From Phycisphaerales bacterium (GTDB lineage: Bacteria > Planctomycetota > Phycisphaerae > Phycisphaerales > UBA1924): a DNA stretch of 64,000 nt. Position numbers and translations under genes: made by a program. Shown here piece by piece: positions 54,231 to 62,593 of this stretch. Position 1 is the first letter of the stretch, and the number at the start of each line of letters is the position of its first letter. The DNA lies in NCBI GenBank assembly GCA_027019265.1, contig JALUWX010000032.1:1-64000 (forward strand), in the 5' to 3' direction. Under the pieces are notes generated by a model. That model searched no databases, was not told the origin of the DNA, and saw only the letters and a program-made list of their open reading frames with translations.

Positions 54231-54929
54231 ATGTCTGAACAGTTCCACGACGAGCTTCTCGAAGCTCCATCGACGACATCCGGATCACATCGCACACTGG
54301 CCGCATTGCTTGTCGGGTGGTGTGTGTTGCTCGGGGTGGTGGTCGCGCAGATCGGTGTGTACGCCCAGACATCCGGAGCGCTCGGTCTTCCGGATCATGC
54401 GCGGGCTGTTGGTCTCTCGATCGATCCGACCAAGCACACACTGGTGATGGCCGTTCATCCCAAATGCCCGTGCACCCGTGCTTCTCTTTACGAGCTTGAG
54501 CGGATCATCGCAAAGAGCGGCGATGGCCTTGGGATCGCCCTGTGCCTTTACGAACCGGGCTTGGGGGATGAGGACTGGTACTCGGAAAGCTCGGGCGCCA
54601 TCCAGGAGCGGTTCCCGGGAGCCGACGTCATCCGTGACCCGGATGGGGTCATGGCGGTGAAGCTCGGCGCGGTCACATCCGGATCGGTTGTGCTCTATGC
54701 ACCTGATGGGGAGCCGGTTTTCTGGGGCGGGATCACACAATCACGCGGGCATAGCGGAGACAACCTTGGCTCGGACTCGATCCTCTCGATTCTCCGTGGG
54801 GACACCGGTGTGACTCGGAGCACGAAGGTCTACGGGTGTCCGATTACAGAGCTCGGTTGTGAGGATCCGCTTGGATCCTGCACGGATGAAGATACGGATT
54901 GCGATCAAAGAACGGAGCCGAATCGATGA
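54231..54929 (+). CDS. Membrane-anchored thioredoxin-like protein with CPC motif (RedB-like)
   Basis: 232 residues. One membrane helix (about 22-43, LAALLVGWCVLLGVVVAQIG) and an outside thioredoxin-like domain with AVHPKCPCTRASLYELE (Cys79 and Cys81, CxC rather than CxxC). Later segments (VIRDPDGVMAVKLGAVTSG, VLYAPDGEPVFWGGI) fit the fold. The C-terminal tail contains four more Cys. It resembles proteins called RedB in planctomycete genomes, as far as I recall. Its stop overlaps the start of the histidine kinase gene (ATGA, 54926-54929), so it may deliver a redox or metal signal to the kinase. Confidence 0.72.
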   Translation: MSEQFHDELLEAPSTTSGSHRTLAALLVGWCVLLGVVVAQIGVYAQTSGALGLPDHARAVGLSIDPTKHTLVMAVHPKCPCTRASLYELERIIAKSGDGLGIALCLYEPGLGDEDWYSESSGAIQERFPGADVIRDPDGVMAVKLGAVTSGSVVLYAPDGEPVFWGGITQSRGHSGDNLGSDSILSILRGDTGVTRSTKVYGCPITELGCEDPLGSCTDEDTDCDQRTEPNR

Positions 54930-56512
54930 AGCCACGCAGACGGAAGATCAAACATCCGGGTGATGCCATTCTTCACAACATCGCGGTCAAAACTGATCGT
55001 GTCTTCGCGATCCTTCTCGGGGTTCAGTTCGTCGCAGCGATCCTCGGCGCGGTATTTCTGACACCTCAGACCTGGGAGGGCGCGGAATCGAGCACACACA
55101 TCCATCTGTGGGTCTCCATCGCGATGGGAGTGCTCCTGACCGGGTTCCCGACAATCCTGATCCTCCGGAACCCGGGAGCGGTTCTGAATCGGTATGTGGT
55201 TTCGGTCGCGCAGCTCATGTACTCGGGGCTGTTCATCCATCTGACGGGGGGGCGTATCGAGACCCATTTCCACATCTTCGGATCATTCGCGTTCCTCGCG
55301 TTCTATCGAGACTGGAAGGTGCTCATCCCGGGCACGATCGTGACGGCGATCGATCACTTCGCGCGAGGTGTGTATTGGCCTCAGTCGGTATTCGGTGTGT
55401 TCGCCCCTGCGCCGTGGCGCGCGCTTGAACATACCGGGTGGGTCATCTTCGAGAATGTGTTCCTTTCGTATAGCTGTATCCGGAGCCGACGATTGGTGTG
55501 CGATTACGCTGAGCACCAATCGGATCTGGAACGGATCAACGGGTTGATCGAGCGTCTTGTGGAAGAGCGGACCCAGGAACTGGAGGCCGCGAACGAGGCG
55601 TTGAGCAAGGAGTTCGAAGATCGGAAGAAACTCGAATCGGATCTTCTCGAGGCGCAGAAACTCGAGTCGATCGGGCAGCTTGCGGCTGGGATCGCGCACG
55701 AGATCAACACCCCTGCGCAGTATGTCGGAGACAACACCCGGTTCCTCCGGTCCGAGTTTGGAGGCATCCTGCAAGTGATCGAGGAATACGCCAAGCAGCT
55801 CGACAAGAACAAGGAACGCGTCGATTGGGACACGCGATCATCCCATGTCCGGAACACGCTCGATTCCGTTGACTACGAGTTTCTCCGGACCGAGATCCCC
55901 GCTGCGATCTCGCAATCGCTTGAGGGTATCGAACGGATCACGGAGATCGTGAAAGCGATGAAGGAGTTCTCTCATCCGGGAACGGATCAGGCGGAGCCGG
56001 CGGATCTCAACAACGCGATCAGATCGACATGCATGGTGTGTTCGAACCGCTGGAAGTACTGCGCGGATATCGAGTACGACTTCGACGACAACCTGGGTCC
56101 CGTGCCGTGCTTCCTTGGCGCATTCAACCAGGTGATCCTGAACATCGTGGTCAACGCCGCGGACGCGATCGAAGCCAATCTCGACACTTCGAACACGAAG
56201 GGATTGATCCGGATCAAGACAGAGAGACTCAAAGACTCGGCCAAGATTACGATCAGCGACAACGCGGGCGGGATGTCCGAATCGGTCCGGCAGAAGATCT
56301 TTGATCCGTTCTTCACGACCAAAGAGGTCGGGAAGGGAACGGGTCAGGGGCTCGCGATCAGCAAAGATGTGATTGTGAACAAGCACAACGGGGTCCTGGA
56401 ATGCGAGTCGAATCTCGGAGTCGGGACCACGTTCACGATCGAGCTCCCGCTCCACGCGTTCTCCGTTCAAGAACAATCTGACCAGATGTCGGATCAGTCC
56501 GAAGCGGCATGA
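54926..56512 (+). CDS. Membrane sensor histidine kinase with His-rich membrane domain
   Basis: 528 residues. The first 190 residues hold about five membrane helices and seven His (58, 60, 105, 114, 116, 144, 169), including IETHFHIFGSFAFLAFYRDW cut here to its core THFH. A coiled coil (about 195-245) leads to the H-box AGIAHEINTPAQYVGDN (His258). The ATPase domain has FNQVILNIVVNAADAIEAN (N), KITISDNAGGMSE (G1) and GKGTGQGLAISKDV (G2). The His-rich helices could hold metal or haem, as in other redox-sensing kinases; this is inferred. No response regulator gene lies next to it. It overlaps the convergent argH by 19 bases. Confidence 0.88.
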   Translation: MKPRRRKIKHPGDAILHNIAVKTDRVFAILLGVQFVAAILGAVFLTPQTWEGAESSTHIHLWVSIAMGVLLTGFPTILILRNPGAVLNRYVVSVAQLMYSGLFIHLTGGRIETHFHIFGSFAFLAFYRDWKVLIPGTIVTAIDHFARGVYWPQSVFGVFAPAPWRALEHTGWVIFENVFLSYSCIRSRRLVCDYAEHQSDLERINGLIERLVEERTQELEAANEALSKEFEDRKKLESDLLEAQKLESIGQLAAGIAHEINTPAQYVGDNTRFLRSEFGGILQVIEEYAKQLDKNKERVDWDTRSSHVRNTLDSVDYEFLRTEIPAAISQSLEGIERITEIVKAMKEFSHPGTDQAEPADLNNAIRSTCMVCSNRWKYCADIEYDFDDNLGPVPCFLGAFNQVILNIVVNAADAIEANLDTSNTKGLIRIKTERLKDSAKITISDNAGGMSESVRQKIFDPFFTTKEVGKGTGQGLAISKDVIVNKHNGVLECESNLGVGTTFTIELPLHAFSVQEQSDQMSDQSEAA

Positions 56513-57840
56513 GGTTCTGACCCGACGCCCGCGATGATGCGGCGTTCGAGTTCATCGAGCATGAGGTTCCCGCACGCGCCGGGTGATCGGCGCGATCGGA
56601 GACTCTCGTCGATCGTCGAATCTGTGAGTTCGAGAGATTCGATCTGAGCCGCGGCCTGCTTGTACGCATCCCGGAAGGGGACCCCCCCCTTCGCGAGATC
56701 CACGGCTTGGTCGGTCGCGAGCATGGAGCGCTCGATGGCGCTCCGCATCGTGTCGGTGTGGTAGGTCGCGCTGGTGATGAGCTTGGGGATATGGGTGAGG
56801 GCTTCACGCGTGACATTCACGGCGCGGATGAGCGCGGGCTTGGTGATCTGAAGATCGCGCTGGTATCCGCTCGGGAGGGACATGGTCTGCTGAATTTCAC
56901 TCAATGCGCCCCCGATGACAGCGGTCGAGGCACGGAGGAGCTCGGCCATGTCCGGGTTTGCCTTGTTGGGCATGATCGAAGATCCGGTTACGAACTCGGG
57001 CGCAAGGGTGAGGAACCCGAACTCCTGGGTCGAGAAGAGCGAGCAATCCCACGCGAGTCGGCGGACTTCCTGCATCGCTTGCCAGAGGGTCGAAACGACC
57101 TGGTGCTCGATGCGTCCGCGCGAGGCCTGGGCGGCCATCGGGTTGAGCTGGAGACATGCGAAACCGAGCTCGTCGCTGACCTGTTGGCGCGGCAACTCGA
57201 TATTCACCCCGTACCCGGCGGCGGTCCCGAGGGGTGAGGAATCGATCCAGTGTCGGGTGAGCGCGCAGAGCTCCGCTGAATCGAGAAAGCCCTCGACAAA
57301 CGATCCCATCCAGAGCCCGATGCTCGACGGGACGGCGCGTTGTAGGTGGGTATAGCCTGGCATGGGATCGAACTCGTGGCGACGCGCGACTCCGAGCGCG
57401 GCCCGGGCGATCTCGAGGCACTGGGCTCTGATGGTCTTGAGCGCGTCGAGCATGTACAGGCGGAGCGCGACGGCGACCTGGTCGTTGCGCGAGCGCCCGA
57501 GGTGGACACGCTTCCCTGTTTCACCGAGCTCCTCGACGAGGTACGACTCGATCGCGGTGTGCCCGTCTTCGAATCGTTCGTCGAGGACAAATGAACCATC
57601 GGCGAAGAGTTCGACGAGCTCGTCCAGCGCATGAAGGATGTCCCGGGTCTCGTCATCGCTGAGCAGATCGATCGAGTTGAGCCCGTTGACGTGCGCCTTG
57701 GTGGCGCGAATGTCAAAGAGGAATAGCTCACGATCGAGGATGACATCGTCCCGACTCATGAAGGACATAGCGTCGTGGTTAATCGTCGCGCCGGGTTTCG
57801 CCCAGAGCGGCGATGCGGCGGCCTTGACTTCGGTGCTCAT
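56494..57840 (-). CDS. argH: Argininosuccinate lyase
   Basis: Last enzyme of arginine synthesis: argininosuccinate to arginine and fumarate. The 448-residue protein has the family signature GSSIMPNKANPD and the active-site regions GRSRNDQVAVALRLY and PGYTHLQRAVPSS. The length is normal. Its ATG overlaps the argC stop (ATGA). The frame above ATG 57840 is an argC shadow. It is the last gene of the arginine operon. Confidence 0.95.
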   Translation of the reverse strand: MSTEVKAAASPLWAKPGATINHDAMSFMSRDDVILDRELFLFDIRATKAHVNGLNSIDLLSDDETRDILHALDELVELFADGSFVLDERFEDGHTAIESYLVEELGETGKRVHLGRSRNDQVAVALRLYMLDALKTIRAQCLEIARAALGVARRHEFDPMPGYTHLQRAVPSSIGLWMGSFVEGFLDSAELCALTRHWIDSSPLGTAAGYGVNIELPRQQVSDELGFACLQLNPMAAQASRGRIEHQVVSTLWQAMQEVRRLAWDCSLFSTQEFGFLTLAPEFVTGSSIMPNKANPDMAELLRASTAVIGGALSEIQQTMSLPSGYQRDLQITKPALIRAVNVTREALTHIPKLITSATYHTDTMRSAIERSMLATDQAVDLAKGGVPFRDAYKQAAAQIESLELTDSTIDESLRSRRSPGACGNLMLDELERRIIAGVGSEPHAASD

Positions 57841-58850
57841 TCGATCGGCTCCGCGTGCGGTCCGGTGAGTGGACGGAGCCCGATGAACTCGTCGAACCCG
57901 AGGGCGAGGTTGATATTCTGAATCGCTTGGGTGGCTGCACCCTTGCGGAGGTTGTCGATCGTGCAGACCACGGCGATCTCGTCGGGTCGTTCCGGGTTGA
58001 TCGAGAACCCGCCGACGAGGGCACCGTCCCGATTCACGATGCTCCGGACCCGGGGCATGTCGTCGTCGAGCACCTTGATGAGCTCGCACGAGTCGTACAT
58101 GTCGTGGTAGAGAGCGGAGAGGGTCGGCGCATCGATCGGGTTCGTGAGTTTCGCTTGGACAGTCAGCGCGATCCCGCGGAAGAACGACACCACATGCGGG
58201 GAGAAGCGCACGGGGGTACCCAGGTGACGCGAGATCTCACGCTCGTGGGTGTGGTTGACGAGCTTGTAGGGGAGCAGGTCGTCGTGGAGGGCGCGGTGGT
58301 CGTTGCGGCTTGTGCGTTTCGTCCCCGCGCCCGAGTACCCCGAGACCCCGAAGCAGTGCGGGAGCTCTGAGAGGAGCGGGAGGATGGGGCGGAGCGCGAG
58401 CTGCGCGGCCGTCGCGTAGCACCCGGGGTTGCTGATGCGCGACGCGCCGACGATCTGCGCGCGATTGTGCTCGCTGAGCCCGTAGGTCCAGTCGTCCGTG
58501 AACCGTTGGTCCGAGCTCAGGTCGAGGATGAGTTTCGGTGAAGATCCGGATGCGTCCAGCGCTTCGAGGAACGGATCACCCGCACCATCAGGGAGCGCGA
58601 GGATGACAATGTCCGCGTTCATGCTTGCGATGTCGCCTGGGCTGAGTTCCTCGAAGGATTTCCCCGAGAATGACGCCTTCGCGTGCTTGGAGATTGGTTC
58701 CCCGGCGAGCGCGCGGGAAGACGCGTACGAAAGGTCGAGGAGCGGGTGCGACTCGAGGAGTGCGAGGAGCTCGAGCCCGACGTATCCACGAGCGCCGATG
58801 AGCCCGACGGACTGGATCCCGATGGACTGGGTCGTTGCGTTAGCGGGCAT
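57837..58850 (-). CDS. argC: N-acetyl-gamma-glutamyl-phosphate reductase
   Basis: NADPH-dependent reduction of N-acetylglutamyl phosphate to the semialdehyde. The 337-residue protein has the nucleotide-binding loop GLIGARGYVGLELL and the catalytic Cys in RISNPGCYATAAQLAL, followed by GVSGYSGAGTKRT and PHVVSFFRGI. Start ATG 58850 overlaps the end of the fused kinase/synthase gene by 11 bases. No ribosome binding site could be separated from that gene, so coupling is likely. Confidence 0.95.
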   Translation of the reverse strand: MPANATTQSIGIQSVGLIGARGYVGLELLALLESHPLLDLSYASSRALAGEPISKHAKASFSGKSFEELSPGDIASMNADIVILALPDGAGDPFLEALDASGSSPKLILDLSSDQRFTDDWTYGLSEHNRAQIVGASRISNPGCYATAAQLALRPILPLLSELPHCFGVSGYSGAGTKRTSRNDHRALHDDLLPYKLVNHTHEREISRHLGTPVRFSPHVVSFFRGIALTVQAKLTNPIDAPTLSALYHDMYDSCELIKVLDDDMPRVRSIVNRDGALVGGFSINPERPDEIAVVCTIDNLRKGAATQAIQNINLALGFDEFIGLRPLTGPHAEPIE

Positions 58851-60198
58851 GGGTCAGCTCCTTGTCGGACTTGTGTTCGATCTGGGTGTCGGGCTTGGGG
58901 ATGGGGTCGCCGAAGGTTTGGTGGATCGAGACTGCGTCTTCGATACATGACTCAATCGCGGATCGATCGTCGATCCCGTACCAGAAGACGATCCACGGAT
59001 CGGCGCGGTGCATGCCGTCGGCGCGGGTGAGGTACCACTTGTTGGCTTCGTTCGTGATCCGGCTGCGCCAATAGAGCGCGGGGTGGTCGTTCTTGATCCG
59101 GTTCCAGAGCGACGCGCCGAGCCCGATCCCCTGGGCGCGTTCGCTGAGCCCGAGCTTGTCGAGGTACCACCCTGGGCCGCGTTCTTTGAGGATCGCGATC
59201 GCGACGTAGTCGCCGGCGAGGTAGATCTTCGAGGATCCGAGGGTGCCGAGATACGACGGGTCGAGGGTGCGCCCGAAGCTCTGCTCCAGGAGATCCGTGA
59301 TCCGGGCGCGGTCGAGCCCATCGATCCCGGTCTGGACCCGGATGCGTCGTCCTCTCCGGACGAGCGTGCCCGAGCCCTTGTGGGTGAAGAGTTCACGTGC
59401 GACCTTCGCGGGCGCGGTGATGGACACGGACGCGTGCTCGTCGAGTTCGTCGAGGAGATCTCGGATCTCGATGAGCTTGCGTTCCATCCCTCCCGAGATG
59501 ATCCCCTTGTCGATCATGGGCTGGAGATCCTCGATGCAGTTGACGGCCGGGATGACCTTGCCGTTCGGATCGAGGATCCCGCCGGTCGGGGTGAGGTAGA
59601 TGATCTTGGACGCATTGAGCGAGATCGCGAGGGCGCGGGTCGCGGTGTCCGCGTTGATGTTGAGGAGCTGACCGTTCGTGCTCGTCCCAATGGGGGAGAG
59701 GATGGGGAGCTGACCCATCTCGCTCGCGCGGGTGATCGATTCGATCTGGACGCTCGTGACTTCACCCACATTGCCCAGAGATGCGTTGGCCGAGGCTGCC
59801 GCGTTGAACACGCCCATGTTGAGAGGACGGGCACGGACCCCGCGCGCGTCGATCGCGTCGGCGAGCTGCGCGCCAACGCGCTGGAACACGCGCTGAGCGG
59901 CGGCGAGCACATCGGGTGTGGTGACCCGGATCCCATCGACGAACTCGGTCTGGATGTTTTCGTCGGCGAGTTCTTTCGTGAGCTGCGGCCCAGCGCCATG
60001 GACGACGACGGGGGTGAGCCCGACGTGGTGCATGAACACGAGCGCGGACGCGAGCTCGTCGAGGTCGTCCTCGATGAGACCACCCCCGACTTTGATGACG
60101 GCGTATCGACCAGAGCCCGTGTATTCACGGAGGTATCGATCGACTTCGGCGCGCCCACCAAGGTTGTGGAGAAGGTTCAGAACGATCTCACGGAGCAT
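58840..60198 (-). CDS. argAB: Bifunctional N-acetylglutamate kinase / N-acetylglutamate synthase
   Basis: 452 residues in two parts. The first (about 1-285) is the amino-acid kinase domain: VIKVGGGLIEDDLDEL, VVVHGAGPQLTKEL, LNINADTATRALAISL, and the arginine-responsive N-terminal helix found in inhibited kinases. The second (about 300-435) is the DUF619-type acetyltransferase domain seen in vertebrate-like NAGS and in the NAGS-K of Xanthomonas and Maricaulis: YVAIAILKERGPGWYLDKLG, RITNEANKWYLTRADGMHR and DPWIVFWYGI. It would make N-acetylglutamate and phosphorylate it. The 11-base overlaps at both ends show tight coupling to argE and argC. Symbol argAB is my label for the fusion. Confidence 0.88.
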   Translation of the reverse strand: MLREIVLNLLHNLGGRAEVDRYLREYTGSGRYAVIKVGGGLIEDDLDELASALVFMHHVGLTPVVVHGAGPQLTKELADENIQTEFVDGIRVTTPDVLAAAQRVFQRVGAQLADAIDARGVRARPLNMGVFNAAASANASLGNVGEVTSVQIESITRASEMGQLPILSPIGTSTNGQLLNINADTATRALAISLNASKIIYLTPTGGILDPNGKVIPAVNCIEDLQPMIDKGIISGGMERKLIEIRDLLDELDEHASVSITAPAKVARELFTHKGSGTLVRRGRRIRVQTGIDGLDRARITDLLEQSFGRTLDPSYLGTLGSSKIYLAGDYVAIAILKERGPGWYLDKLGLSERAQGIGLGASLWNRIKNDHPALYWRSRITNEANKWYLTRADGMHRADPWIVFWYGIDDRSAIESCIEDAVSIHQTFGDPIPKPDTQIEHKSDKELTHAR

Positions 60199-61297
60199 GG
60201 GCGCCCCCTTGGATGGTCAGGGCGGCGCTCACGATGGCGGCGTATGCATCCGCGCACTGCTCGAGCTGCGCGAGCTCGACGTACTCGTCCGAGCTGTGCG
60301 CCTGCGCGATGTTCCCGGGCCCGAGGACGACGGCCGGGACCCCGCCGACGGCGAAGAGCGCTGCTTCGGTCCAGAAGTCCACGTCGTCCCCGAGTTCGAT
60401 CCCCCACGACTCGACGATCGGGACCATGGACTCGTCCCGCACCAACGCGGGCGCGACGAAGCGATCGGTCCAGATCGTGGAGCCGTCCCTGGGGAGAAGG
60501 TCCTGGAGGGACTGAATGCAGGCTTTGGTGCGCTGGGGCGCGTCGCGGGTCGGGAGGGGGCGGAATCCGAAACGGAGGATCGCATCGGCGGCGATGACGT
60601 TGGAGGCCGACCCGCCCTGCGCGAGCCCGATGTTGAAGCGCGCGCCGTCGAGGATCGCGCCGGGCTGAGCGAGCGTGAGGGCTTGGCTCCCCCACTGCAA
60701 TGCTTTGTGGATCGCGCTGTCGTGGGATGCGTCCGCGCCGGAGGTGTGCCCGGCGGTGCCGTGGAAGGTGAGCTCGAAGGAGGTGAAGCCCCGATGCTGG
60801 AAGACACCCTTCGCCTTGGTGGGCTCTGCGACAACGGCGCGGGCCCAGCGGCTGCGCTGAGATTCGAGGAACGTCTCGACGCAATGACCCTTCCCGGCTT
60901 CCTCGTCCGTCGTGAAGAGGATCGCGATCGGCGCGTCAGTGGACTGCGCGACGCTGAGCATGCACGCGCCCGCGCCCTTGATGTCTGTTGCACCGAGTCC
61001 ATACGCGCGGCCGCTCTCGATCGAGAGTTCGAACGGGTCCTTGCTCCAGTTCGGGTTGGGCTTGACGGTGTCGAGGTGGCAGTTGAAGAGCGTGACTGGC
61101 TCTCCCCGGACCCCGAGGAGGTTCACACACCCCGCGCCGAGATCCTCGATGGTCACGGTGCATCCCGCACCCTCGAGCACTCGCGCGGCGTATCCGAGGA
61201 TCGGGTGATCCTTCGTGATCGTTGAAACGGGGTCGGAGGTGTCCTGCGCTACGAGATGGCGCAGGTGCTTGGTGATGGTGTCGATGGGGATAGTCAT
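60188..61297 (-). CDS. argE: M20 deacetylase, probable N-acetylcitrulline (or acetylornithine) deacetylase
   Basis: 369 residues. Metal-binding M20 features are TLFNCHLDTVKP, YGLGATDIKGAGACML and ILFTTDEEAGKG, plus AHSSDEYVEL at the C-terminal ligand. The family removes acetyl groups from acetylornithine. Because the operon encodes an N-acetylornithine-type carbamoyltransferase, N-acetylcitrulline is the more likely substrate here, as in Xanthomonas. The ATG overlaps the argG stop (ATGA, 61294-61297). Confidence 0.87.
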   Translation of the reverse strand: MTIPIDTITKHLRHLVAQDTSDPVSTITKDHPILGYAARVLEGAGCTVTIEDLGAGCVNLLGVRGEPVTLFNCHLDTVKPNPNWSKDPFELSIESGRAYGLGATDIKGAGACMLSVAQSTDAPIAILFTTDEEAGKGHCVETFLESQRSRWARAVVAEPTKAKGVFQHRGFTSFELTFHGTAGHTSGADASHDSAIHKALQWGSQALTLAQPGAILDGARFNIGLAQGGSASNVIAADAILRFGFRPLPTRDAPQRTKACIQSLQDLLPRDGSTIWTDRFVAPALVRDESMVPIVESWGIELGDDVDFWTEAALFAVGGVPAVVLGPGNIAQAHSSDEYVELAQLEQCADAYAAIVSAALTIQGGAHAP

Positions 61298-62547
61298 GCG
61301 TTCACCGCCTGGGCCGGCTTGAAGTCGATCTGCTGGGCCGCAGCGATCGCGCTCGATTTCGACGCACCGAGCGCGGACGAGTTACCAGCGATCTTGATGA
61401 ACCCCTCCGCATCGGACGCAGTCCACGCGGCCTTCTGGGCGTAGACGTTCGAGTCGTCCATGAGCGCGTTTTCGGTTTCGACCGCGACGGCGAGCGCCGA
61501 GCCGCCGTGAGTCTCGACGACGACCGTGCCGCAGACATTGGCCTGAGTCGAAGTGATCAAGGATTCGAGGTCGATGCGCAAGGGCTCAAAGAAGAGCCCG
61601 CCGAACACCAGTTCGGTCCATTTGTTCGCGGCGATCGCTTTGAAGTCCGCTTGCTGTTTGGTGAGCGCGAGTTCTTCGAGCGCTTTGTGGGCTTGGAGGA
61701 GGACGTCGAGACCGGGGCACTCGTAGACGATGCGCCCCTTGAGCCCGACGATGGTGTCCCCGGTGTAGATCCCGCGGCCGACCCCGTACGCGCCGAAGTC
61801 GTCGTTGAGCTTCGCGAGGGCTTCGGGACCGTCGGTGATGGGCTGGCCGTCGATCGCGACGGGGATCCCGGACTCGAAGGTGACCGAGACCTTGAGCGAT
61901 TCCGTCGGCCACTCGGCGCGGGGCTTGGTGAGCTTCCGGCTCGCGTCATCGGGCGCGCCGAGCTCGTCTATCTCCGAACCCGAGGTCGTGACACCGAGCA
62001 CGTTTTCGTTGATCGTGTAGCGTTTTACGCTCGCGTTGACACCGAACCCGCGCTTCGCGAGCTCGTCGATCTCGTACGCGCGGGGGGTATCGGTGATCCC
62101 CTGGATCTCGCGGATCGGCGCGAGGATCGGGAGGTTCGTGAGACAACGCACGGATTGGTCGAAACGGAACTGATCGTTCCCCATCGCGGTGCACCCGTGC
62201 GCGACGGCGGCCGCCCCGAGTTCGTGCGCCTTGGACACCATTGCTTGGACGATGACGTAGCGATCGGAGCACAGCAGCGGGTACCGGTTCTGGTAGCACG
62301 CGCCCCCCTGGACGAAGGGGATCACGAACGAGTCCCAGAGGGCTTTGGATGCGTCGATCGTGTCGTGCCCGACCGCGCCGAGCTCGAACGCGCGGGCTTC
62401 GATCGCGCTCGCTTCGTCGGGGTCCATCGCGCCCGTGTTGACGAACACGGTGTGGACCTTGTAGCCCTTTTCGATGAGGTAGGGCACGCAGAACGAGGTG
62501 TCGAGCCCTCCGGAAAAGGCGAGGACAACGAGGGGCTGATCGGACAT
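61294..62547 (-). CDS. argG: Argininosuccinate synthase
   Basis: ATP-dependent ligation of citrulline and aspartate. The 417-residue protein has the PP-loop VLAFSGGLDTSFCVPYL, the citrulline region GGACYQNRYPLLCSDRY and the AHGCTAMGNDQFRFD motif (the usual form is AHGxTGKGNDQ). This variant points to the subgroup found in Xanthomonas-like pathways; I state that from memory only. GGAG is 8 bases before ATG 62547. The 46-base gap to argF' is the largest in the operon. Confidence 0.94.
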   Translation of the reverse strand: MSDQPLVVLAFSGGLDTSFCVPYLIEKGYKVHTVFVNTGAMDPDEASAIEARAFELGAVGHDTIDASKALWDSFVIPFVQGGACYQNRYPLLCSDRYVIVQAMVSKAHELGAAAVAHGCTAMGNDQFRFDQSVRCLTNLPILAPIREIQGITDTPRAYEIDELAKRGFGVNASVKRYTINENVLGVTTSGSEIDELGAPDDASRKLTKPRAEWPTESLKVSVTFESGIPVAIDGQPITDGPEALAKLNDDFGAYGVGRGIYTGDTIVGLKGRIVYECPGLDVLLQAHKALEELALTKQQADFKAIAANKWTELVFGGLFFEPLRIDLESLITSTQANVCGTVVVETHGGSALAVAVETENALMDDSNVYAQKAAWTASDAEGFIKIAGNSSALGASKSSAIAAAQQIDFKPAQAVNA

Positions 62548-62593
62548 GGGTATGTCTCCGCGCGGTGTGGTGCGCTGGGGTGGTGTGTGCGGA

